A DNA stretch of 59,975 nucleotides, from contig NW_014577318.1 of NCBI RefSeq assembly GCF_000485595.1, positions 1-59,975 on the forward strand, in the 5' to 3' direction. Every line of letters begins with the position of its first letter. Positions within the stretch are counted from its first letter, which is position 1. Made by a program: the position numbers and the translations under genes. The notes under the pieces are model-generated. The model saw only the letters and a list, made by a program, of their open reading frames with translations, was not told the origin of the DNA and did no database searches. Shown piece by piece: positions 52,101 through 59,975 of this stretch. This DNA comes from Priapulus caudatus. Taxonomy: Eukaryota > Priapulida > Priapulimorpha > Priapulimorphida > Priapulidae.

Positions 52101-54224
52101 GAGCGTTTCAATAAAATATAATGCTAAATAAATACGAAATCTATTTACTACCAAATCTATTTATCTATTCTCTACTTTCTTTCACCTATTATTGCCGACA
52201 ATTTCCTGTAAATGCCGTCCAAATGCTCATCTGCAACACACGCTGGCTGCCGCACGCTAGCTGCTGCACACTGACACATAAATATATATTTATAAAAAAA
52301 TATTATAGGAAGCTCAAGAAACTTACCCTAATGGATTGTCATGCACGCACGTCGGTTGGTCAGTTTTAAACCCCCAGGAAAAAATATTGGCGAAAACGGA
52401 GGTGTAAGAAACTCACCCAAATGGATTGTCGTCCAGGAATTTTGTGCACAGGTTGGTCCGTTTTAAACCCCCAAGATAAATTTTCGGAGCGGAGCTGGGA
52501 CAAACTCACCCTAATGGATTGTTGTGCAAGAATTTCGCACACACCCCCAGAGAAAAATGGTCGAAAACGGAGGCGCGACAAACTCACCCTAATGGATTGT
52601 CGTCCAAGATTAGTGCACACGGGTTGGTCAGTTTTAGACACCCCCAACAAAAGGGCAAAAAGGGGGTTTGAAAAGTTGGCAAAACGTAGGCTTGACAAAC
52701 TCACCCTAATGGATTGTCATCCAAGAGTTTCACGCACAGGTTGGTTTGTTTTAAACCCACAAAGAAAAATTGGCGAAAACAGACGCTCGACAAACTCCCC
52801 GTTATGGATTGTCGTCTAAGGATTCTGCGCACAGTTTGATCAGTTTTACCCCCACCTCCACCACCAACCCCTCACGACCCACCCCCACCCACCCAGAGAA
52901 AGTTGGTGAACACGGAGGCGCGACAAACTCACCCTAATGGATTGTCGTCCAAGATCAGCACGCGCAGGTTGGTGAGGTTCGCGAACAGCCTCGGCGCCCA
53001 CGAGTCGATGACGTTGCTCGACATGTCGAGGTACTGCAGCTTGTTGAACGCGCCGAACGTGCCGGACGCGATCTCCTTCACGGCGTTCCCCCGCAGCACG
53101 AGCCGCCGCAGGAACGGCATCCCCGCTAGCCGGTCGTCGGTGATCAGCGTGATCGCGTTGTCGGTGAGGTTGAGCGTGCCGCAGCGGTACAGACCCTGGA
53201 AGCCGTCGACGTCGATGCCGCGGATGTTGCTGTTGGTGATGTGGACCTCGTCGAGGGCCTGCAGGCCGGAGAAGGTGCCGCGCGGGATGCCGTGGATGTT
53301 GTTGGGGCGGTCGGCGGGGCCCGAGACAACGAGGATTCGCGTCTGCGGATCTGAAACGCAGAGAAGAAGTGGAGTGTTGCGGGTGTTTGATGAGATTGTG
53401 GAAATTATTTTGTTGCGATGGCTTCGTTTTTAGTGGTTTTTTTGTCACGGGTCTATCTGATTTTGTCTAAGATGTCGAATATCTGAGAATATGAGATAAT
53501 TAAGAGACAATGAGGATTCGCGTCTGCGGATCTGAAACGCGGGGGGGAAAGCTGCGCTTTGCGAGTGTTTTGTTTCGATTGTGGAAATGATTTTGTTGCG
53601 ATGGCTTCGTTTTTAGCTTTTTTTCTCTTTTTTTCTACAAAGAAGAAGACAATGACAAACGGCACTGGATATTCGACATCTTAACCGATGTCGATAAGGT
53701 GTCGAATATCTCGTGTCGTTTGGCATTGTTATATACTTCGTAGTAGCAAGTTCATGCTTGCGTGATTTGATCGTAATCTTCTAACTGGTTAGATTTGTGC
53801 AGCGTAAATTCATAGCGATCTCGAGGAATCGGTCGAGTGGCAAAAACTTGTGCGTTGATTAGCGTTGTAGGATGGAATGCACGTGACTCATTCCAATTTA
53901 TGAAATTATTTCGCAATAAAAAACGCCCGTAGTTCGAATAACGCCTCGTGCTAAAAGATGGCTGTATTCATGTTGAACAAATGCTTCTGCGGCCATTGAC
54001 GATATTTACTCATTAATTTTTCAGTGAACGCTTTTGCGAGGGGTTAACAAATTTATACCAAGATCAGGTGGTATTCTGTCCATTCCTCCCTTGGTACACA
54101 TAGCCCGTAGCCTCCCATCTGGAGTGAGGCCACAGTCACATTGTGTCGGACATTTCCAACAGGCTGCTTCCCTCGCAGCCAGGAGAAGTATCAAGATCAG
54201 AGTAGAGTGGAACTTGATGAGCAT
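49178..54224 (-). CDS. Leucine-rich-repeat single-pass transmembrane protein (3 exons, 637 aa)
   Basis: A type I cell-surface protein of the LRR receptor/adhesion class; its ligand is unknown. Exons: 54224-54059 (signal peptide and LRRNT), 53350-52933, 50507-49178; phases 1 and 2, GT-AG. Residues 1-21 form a signal peptide (FHSTLILILLLAAREAA), then an LRRNT (CPTQCDCGL ... MC), about 13 LRRs of LxxLxLxxNxL type (for example LTNLRVLILDDNPLG, LKTLNLDGNQIG, LEYLDLSGNPL), a poly-Gln run between two LRRs, an LRRCT starting NPWRCSCEL with further cysteines, a transmembrane helix at about 520-543 (AAIAIVIILLVLIIVAVALY) and a 94-residue acidic, lysine-rich tail without kinase or TIR domain. The last exon is very GC-rich compared with its surroundings. 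The exon 2/3 junction lies inside one LRR. Intron 2 carries tandem copies of the exon-2 end. Confidence 0.9.
50508..51000. repeat. Intron-2 repeats, including a decayed copy of the exon-3 acceptor
   Basis: Positions 50586-50610 repeat the exon-3 junction (real site 50495-50517). On the minus strand the real text TTTCCCCGCAG|GACGTTCGACAAG becomes TTCCCCCGCGGGACGTTCAACGAG, with the AG lost. AGAATCGAAAATTTACAC recurs at 50610, 50689 and 50865 in longer blocks with a period of about 165 bp. Confidence 0.7.
50754..50792. mobile_element. 39-bp perfect foldback microelement
   Basis: Palindrome of CAAGAGTAGATAATATAAC. The perfect 7-bp duplication GTGTTAT stands on both sides (50747-50753, 50793-50799). 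Confidence 0.75.
51534..51596. mobile_element. 63-bp foldback microelement with 7-bp target duplication
   Basis: The arms open CAAGAGCATATAAAGAAGG. ATGTTAC stands on both sides (51527-51533, 51597-51603). The neighbouring tandem units read ACATGTTACTGAAC without interruption, giving a direct empty-site comparison. Confidence 0.85.
51741..51820. mobile_element. 80-bp foldback microelement
   Basis: The arms open CAGGAGTAGATAATAGGGAA, sharing AGTAGATAATA with the 50754 element. CGTACAT precedes (51734-51740) and follows after one extra C (51822-51828). Other units of the tandem array read TTACCGTACATGTAAG without it. Confidence 0.8.
52310..52932 (-). repeat. Tandem array of exon-2 ends with 5' splice sites (six intronic copies)
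   Basis: The last part of exon 2 and the first part of intron 2 are repeated six times downstream in the intron. The shared core is CTTGGACGACAATCCATTAGG|GTGAGTTTGTC. Real donor at 52932; copies at about 52799 (GT lost), 52704, 52587, 52509, 52416 and 52326, with spacing 78-133 bp. Five copies keep a consensus GTGAGT or GTAAGT. The copied exon part extends back to ACCAACCTG, so each unit carries the coding words of LTNLRVLILDDNPLG, the core of one LRR. Confidence 0.9.
53505..53627 (-). repeat. Intronic copy of the exon-2 start with its 3' splice site
   Basis: This block repeats 53325-53435, which spans the beginning of exon 2 and about 85 bp of intron 1. The decoy acceptor GCGTTTCAG|ATCCGCAGACGCGAATCC (minus strand, AG at 53533-53532) is identical to the real one around 53350; the copy of the exon then runs out of similarity. 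The period is about 181 bp. Confidence 0.85.
53651..53733. repeat. Imperfect hairpin in intron 1 of the LRR gene
   Basis: The arms AATGACAAACGGCAC..GATATTCGACATCTTA and the complement of TAAGGTGTCGAATATC..GTGTCGTTTGGCATT pair over about 33 bp with a few mismatches. GTCGAATATCT also occurs nearby at 53474-53484. Confidence 0.6.
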
Positions 54225-56154
54225 TGTGAGATTCTGAAATGTAAAGAAAATGGTTCAGTAAACGTTCACGCGTATCTGTTTATTATATGTCACCGATTTA
54301 TGCGATCTCAATGATCGTTTATGGGCTTTTAATTATTTTCTTGATTCTAGTAAGATGTGAGAAACAGTTGCCTTCTTATTGCATTGGTACAGGTCATATC
54401 TGGTAATTAACACACTGCACACATGTTTGACAAAATGTCTAGCTTCTTAAATTTCAGTTTGCGCATTTCTGTATCCTCTTTTCTGATGAACCTGTTTTTT
54501 CAGTAATAAGATATATTTATGTTTCGAAGATTTTCCAGCCACTTACTCATGGATGTGCAGCAGTTTGTACCAGCTATACTACCTACTGTACTTATCAATA
54601 GTAACCGGGTAGACAGCTATATATCATGCACACCTGCTGCATGCTATATATATATATATTATGTATGTATATATTCATGGGCTTATATGTGCTATTGAAG
54701 CATAATTACTGATGGTGGTTGGCGGTGGTGCGTGTGTAGCATCTGTGGATGCGTTCATGGTACCAAATTGCGCACCTTGTGTATGAATGACAGACATTTG
54801 TCTGACGGCTTTCCCGTAAATTTCTGGGTCTCATGCACGTAATCACATGCTCTCTACGTTTTCACATTGCTCTACATATACTCATGGCCAAATAAGTGTA
54901 ACTATAAAAGGCTCAATGTTCCCGCTTAGTAGTGCATGCGAAAGTACAATTTTCAATACGCAAATGTTTTAGTAGTAAAAGATGCTCATTTTGGTGGCAT
55001 TTGACTGAGAATAATAATTAACTCGATCTTTTCAATTCTTGTTTATTCTTGTTTATTCTCGGAGCATCGATAATGTTTCTCGGCTCTCAAAGGTGGTGCC
55101 TTGTAAATGTATGAACTATTTAAATTAAAGGAATGGTAGCAGATTTCGCTACTGCTCATAATTTTATGACAAAGTGAAACCTGAGGAAAATCAGGCCAGT
55201 ACAATTTTCAAGCAATATAAACATGAATTTCTATCCATGGTTTATGACGTATAATAACGTCGGCATACATGCCCATGCATGTTCCGAACAGTAAAGTTTC
55301 TCCCGTTTTTACAGTGTAAATTGGCTATTATTGCACGGTGACACCCTAGTTGCAGCAATCAATGACCTTTATAAATTACAAAGGTCGTTGCTTGCGGGAA
55401 CTAGGGCGCCACCTTGCAGGCGCAATGCAGCGAGGGTTTTGACCTCTCCTCTACTGTAATATGCATGCATGCACTATTGATAGACTCCTGCTATTATCCT
55501 CACTGGAGAATAGCTTAATCTAATGCTGAATAAATGGGAAATCGAAACTAATGGTGCGAACCCTACGTGCTGCATACAATCCACCATGTGCGACCTCTGC
55601 AATCTATAACAGCCCATTAATCCAGCGTCTTGGAATGTGAAAGGTGCCAAAACCCGGCCATTGATTTAGAATACGTTCGAGTTTCTGTCACACCCCGTGA
55701 GAGCTAATTAATTGTGTATCATTGTGTGGCAACACGTGCAACATACGTTTGTGCATTTTCGTTGTACTCTTTACAAGATGTTTCCTGACTTTACTGCAGC
55801 TAGCAGAGTCTGAAAGGGTGATAATACATCCTGTAGTGTAAAATGCTGTGGGATAGAGTGCGTATTTATACTTTGCTGACAATCGCTGTGTTCGTGGTCA
55901 GGGAAGCATAACGAATTGCGAGGTGGATTTCCTGTGTGCAAGCCGGACTACAATAGTCATTAAAGTTGAGCAAATACGGGGCCATCCGCAGCATTTATTG
56001 GGAACACGTTTAAGCGCCGATGGGCATACTGATTGCATTCGCACATTAAGTGTAGATTTGTAAATTTACTAGATATGTGTCAGCACGTTGCCACGCCTAC
56101 ACATATTAAATCAGTGATGAAGCCGGCCCGTGATGTATCCGTTTGGAAAGTTGC
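54225..56154. other. Upstream of the LRR gene; intergenic
   Basis: No gene recognised. An imperfect hairpin lies at 55337-55413 (arms CCCTAGTT..GCAA.CAA.GACCTTT) with TTGCA near both ends. Confidence 0.4.
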
Positions 56155-56279
56155 TAGGGAGGAGACAGGAAGAGAGAGCGAGAGAGAGAGAGAGAAGCTG
56201 GAGAGGGTGGAGGGAGGGAGAGAGAGCGAGAGAGAGAGAAGCTGGAGAGGGTGGAGGGAGGGAGAGAGAGCGAGAGAGA

Positions 56280-56332
<53 letters not shown>

Positions 56333-56340
56333 CGAGAGAG

Positions 56341-56385
<45 letters not shown>

Positions 56386-56640
56386 CTGGAGAGGGTGAAT
56401 GGAGGGAGGGAGAGAGAGAGTTGGAGAAAGGGGGGGAGTGGTTGAGAGAGAAAATGCGGGAAACTAATGAGGGAGAGAAAAATGAGAGACAGAAAGGGAA
56501 AGGTGCTATTAAAGAGATGAGGGAAAAGAGGGAGAAGGCGGAGGAGAGAGAGAGGGTGACTAAGAAAGGGAGGGAGAGTGAGAGAGAAAATTGGGGGAAA
56601 GTTCGAGATGGAGACTGGAAAGGGGTGAGTGTGCGTGCGC
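56155..56640. repeat. (GA)n-rich tract with a 50-bp duplicated unit
   Basis: GAGAGAGCGAGAGA units; AAGCTGGAGAGGGTGGAGGGAGGG recurs at 56194 and 56239 and, changed, at 56382. A TGCG run follows at 56631-56658. The 201-codon E/R-rich plus frame is a repeat artefact. Confidence 0.85.
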
Positions 56641-57278
56641 GCGTGCGTGCGTGCGTGTGTGAGAGAGAGAAAGCGAGTGAAAACTACATGAGAGATGGTG
56701 ACAGATTTTGGAACAATACGTACGTGGAATGGTAAATGTAGATTTTAATATTGCATCTCTGGGGGGTGGGGGGTGGCTATAGGACTGATTTGCTACACCA
56801 AGGATTTGTTACACTGTGCTGCATACTAGCAATGATGTTCTCTATAACGCGACGTTATTTTCATCTCGGGTAGTTTCGCGTAGAACGCGTGATACAGGTA
56901 TATTTACAGCCCGTCGAGCCGGTTAACAACGCCGTTGTCTGTATACGTTCAAGCATGTCTATACCTTCTTACTACGCTGCCTGGAGGGCATTTAGAGAGC
57001 AAACCTGTCCGTGCAGGTACACGTTTAGAGCTTATGCACAGCGCGCGTCTGCAATTGCCTTTAGTTGAGCGGTCGGGCATCGTCTTTTGAGGTACATAAC
57101 GTTTGATGATATTATATAGTTGTAACTTGTATATTTTATGACGTGGTGTGATTGTTGTGTGTCACCTCGCCGCTATATGACGGGTCGTGTCGAAGTCGTG
57201 AGCTTTTTAAACCATAAAGTTCTTGACGACAAACATACATGATCTCCAGACCATGGCTACCCATAGCTATATACCGGT

Positions 57279-57325
57279 GTAGTCCCTTCGCTCCCGTTAC
57301 AGGGAGCCGGAGCAAAGGGGCTACG
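57279..57325. mobile_element. Imperfect hairpin related to the palindrome at 29836
   Basis: The arms GTAGTCCCTTCGCTCC and GGAGCAAAGGGGCTAC are inverted copies. CCGGT occurs on both sides (57274-57278, 57326-57330). The word CCCTTCGCTC is shared with 29836-29845. Confidence 0.55.
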
Positions 57326-57500
57326 CCGGTAGACCTAGGCTGCCAGCGTGGGATGGTGTTAGTGACTTAGCCAGGAAGGTTTCGTATATATATATATATC
57401 GTAGTTGTAATGTTACTTGCAGTGCGCATTATTGAGTTTAATGGAGTCGTTGCTACGATTAGTAAGGGCACGTGGTTGTGTTACAAGACATATCACTTAC

Positions 57501-57598
57501 CTTTCCTGTGAATGCCGCCACCAGGCCGGCGTCGTATCCACGAGTAAACCACGGAGTGTGATGCCAGTATAAGTGTGCCAGAGATGTCTCTGCTTCCT
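57501..57598 (-). CDS. Possible internal exon, unrecognised protein
   Basis: One frame reads ETSLAHLYWHHTPWFTRGYD followed by AGLVAAFTGK and ends exactly at a strong donor, AAAG|GTAAGTG (57500). Upstream, a CAG gives a possible acceptor (57600-57599). The composition looks protein-like, but I recognise no family and could not link it to another exon; chance is likely enough to keep confidence low. Confidence 0.2.
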
Positions 57599-57601
57599 CT
57601 G

Positions 57602-59750
57602 TCGCGAGTTACTACAGTCAGCAGAATGTCGCGTGTGTTACGTGTGTCGAATCAGTGTTGTCATCTGTCGCTTCGCTGCGTCTCCATGCGGGCGTAGTCG
57701 CGTGCATGAGTGCGTGGGAACGACCCTCACAGGTGCGTACCTCATACACAGGTGTGTATCACAGGCGTGGTGTAGGCAGGTATTAGTAGTAGTGGTGGGT
57801 GCAGTCTGTGCCTTCGCTGCTCCGTCGCACGGGGGCAGCACTGCCGCGTAGCAGCCGTGACGCGCCGCACACCTGCATTGACGGGGGCGGGTGGGCAGCA
57901 CAGGTCATGCAATATCCATGAGCGACCTAGAATATCGAGTTCCACATCAGCGGGTGCGTAACCCACACACGCGCGCACATACGTAGCAACACACGCGCGC
58001 ATAGGTGGTTATTTAAAATAGACAGACAGACAGACAGACACGCTCGATGCTCTGCGCTGTACATATAAGGTCGTGGCCAGACAATGTGGCTGTTGAGCAA
58101 TGCATGCCATGTGACGTCATCTCCCCAAATATACGTGACTCACAGTGATGTGTGAGTCTACCTTGTGTGATGAATCTCCGAAAGGTGTTCATATTGAAAA
58201 TGGGTGATACTTCATATTAGGAGTGTTCCCAACTTTAATGTCGTTAATGGTTAGGGTTATGTTATAGGTTAGGTTAGGGTTAGGGTTAGGATTATCAATC
58301 ATTAATCATTAATCATCAATGATATCAAAGTTGGGAACACTCCTAATGGAGCGTTAGCCTTGAAAATCGTCTAGTTGCTGGTAAATGCAGTGAGACGGCA
58401 ATGCATACGTACGTGCAAAGTCTGCTTACATCTGCCGCTCAATCATCTGCTCTTATCAAGAGTTAACTGTCTCGTGCCGTACGCCTGGGCCATCAGACAA
58501 ATTATGTTATAGGATCACAAGGGGATTTGTGTTTTGTCACGTCTTTTAATCACCATGTGAACGAGATACTCCCAGTATCCATTAATTATTGAAGACACGT
58601 GGGCAAAGCTTTTAAATTAATAATTAGCTGGATAGATGTTATAAATCTAGAACGTCTACAACATCTATCAAGCAGTAGTTGTCTAGCATAAATAGTGGGC
58701 ATGCCCTTCTAATAATGCAGAAATGAGATCACCTGTAAAAGTAAATAATAGCAAAGCTATTCAAAACCGGGATTCACTTTTATTTTGCTAGTATTATACG
58801 CTAATGAATGTGATAATGATGTGTTATTGATTCTAGTCTGTCATTGACACTGAGACAAACAAAATGAAACAAAGTTGATAATGGTACGATTGGGCTGTCT
58901 ATTATTTGTCTTCCATATATCTATTATTTATCTCTCATATTGTGGGGGCCACCTCCAAAATAGGTAAAAGTTCTATTTGCTTTGATATTACTAACAGGAA
59001 ACTAGTAAACCAGTATAGAATGTGGGGAACACTTTTGGTAACCGTGGAAACGTGTACACGATCACGCATTGCATCTATGTAAATAAAAGAAAGCAAACAA
59101 CCTTTGTACTGTAAACCTTCGTGTCAATGTGCAGATAATAAATACTGGATTTGAGGGCAATCTAGTTGAAATCGGCCGGGAATACGGGCGTGTCACTATA
59201 GCGTGAGTAGCACAGCCGTGGATTGGAATATTGTTTGTTCTAGTTTGTATTTTACTAATTACGTTATTTATGTCTGTATTGGTAGAATATAATTATCATA
59301 ACCTTGGCAGTGATCAGACCTTTAAATTGGTCTCAAGTTGATATTATTATAAGATAGTTGTTATTAGTAAAAGTATGTTTAGTATACTGCTTTAGTGCAA
59401 TTATATCATTTATTAATTCTGCAGTAAAATCATTTTGAGGTGCTTTACATTGTATCATTTCGTTACTTTCTTTTTATCTAGTGGGATGTTACATATATAA
59501 ACTCGTGATATATTGTTTAACTTTAATTAAGGGATAGAAGTGATTGTAGAAGAAACGGCACAATGCTGATGTTAGGAAAACCTATGATAAACTTTCGGAT
59601 GTTTTGATCACGTAGGGTTAAATATTCATCAATATTGTTGCTTGTCATGCAATTACCAAATGTCCTGTGTTTATCGTCGCTGTGAATTATATAATAATAT
59701 TAGAATTACGTAGCAAAAGTCAGTTGGTGAAGCTGCGATCATTGTATTTG
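57602..59750. other. Intergenic DNA, right part
   Basis: Contains a (CAGA)n run at 58020-58040 and the hairpin at 58216-58347. No genes are recognised. Confidence 0.4.
58216..58347. mobile_element. 132-bp inverted-repeat element with TTAGGG-like interior
   Basis: The arms start with a perfect 21-bp match (ATTAGGAGTGTTCCCAACTT plus one base) and stay similar further in. The loop holds GGTTAGGTTAGGGTTAGGG. No target duplication is evident. Confidence 0.7.
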
Positions 59751-59756
59751 GTTCTT

Positions 59757-59975
59757 ACTATAGTGTTATATATCACTAGGTATATATATATTCACACAGG
59801 TACTATAGTGTTATATATCACTAGGTATATATATTCACACAGGTACTATAGTGTTATATATCACTAGGTATATATATTGTTATATATCACTAGGTATATA
59901 TATATTCACACAGGTACTATAGTGTTATATATCACTAGGTATATATATATTCACACAGGTACTATAGTGTTATAT
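59757..59975. repeat. Tandem repeat of about 46 bp, continuing past the window
   Basis: Units of ACTATAGTGTTATATATCAC, TAGGTATATATATTCACACAGGT; five units or part-units, one shortened. ATAGTGTTATATATCACTA is itself nearly palindromic. Confidence 0.9.

Noticed and set aside
56033-56735. Glu/Arg-rich 201-codon frame
   Set aside because: It is the translation of a GA microsatellite.

Overview
The window is animal nuclear DNA, most likely from a marine invertebrate. The evidence is three intron-rich protein-coding genes with GT-AG (and two GC-AG) introns, long AT-rich intergenic and intronic DNA, abundant CA/TG microsatellites and minisatellites, many short DNA-transposon remnants, and interstitial TTAGGG-type repeats. 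The species cannot be fixed from the sequence. There are two assembly gaps (10013-10022 and 29874-30839).

Layout. 1-15.3 kb is gene-poor and built from transposon debris: the end of a hAT-like element (1-135), a 416-bp inverted-repeat element with TAA target duplications (1302-1717), a 3.2-kb inverted-repeat element with TTA target duplications (3061-6277), an inverted repeat enclosing an exon for a P2X7-like cysteine domain (about 9110-10012), and a solo-LTR-like unit inside a TAG array (14296-14890). 15.36-36.79 kb (+) carries a complete 13-exon histidine decarboxylase gene, 707 codons, with all recognisable catalytic residues. 37.4-38.8 kb is a non-autonomous hAT-like element holding TTAGGG-type repeats. 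40.1-45.1 kb (-) carries a 13-exon TBC-domain Rab GTPase-activating protein, 476 codons. 45.4-48.9 kb is intergenic with a 272-bp foldback element. 49.2-54.2 kb (-) carries a three-exon leucine-rich-repeat transmembrane receptor-like protein, 637 codons. 54.2-60 kb is intergenic with repeats.

The three genes have unrelated roles (histamine synthesis, Rab GTPase control, cell-surface recognition), and nothing suggests they work as a unit.

The most unusual structure is in the LRR gene. The edges of its exons, splice sites included, have been copied into the neighbouring introns: six extra copies of the end of exon 2 with its 5' splice site, one extra copy of the exon-2 start with its 3' splice site, and one decayed copy of the exon-3 acceptor. 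A second theme is a scatter of 38-80 bp near-perfect hairpins, several flanked by 7-9 bp direct repeats. One has inserted exactly at the exon-2 donor of the histidine decarboxylase gene and has duplicated the 5' splice site.
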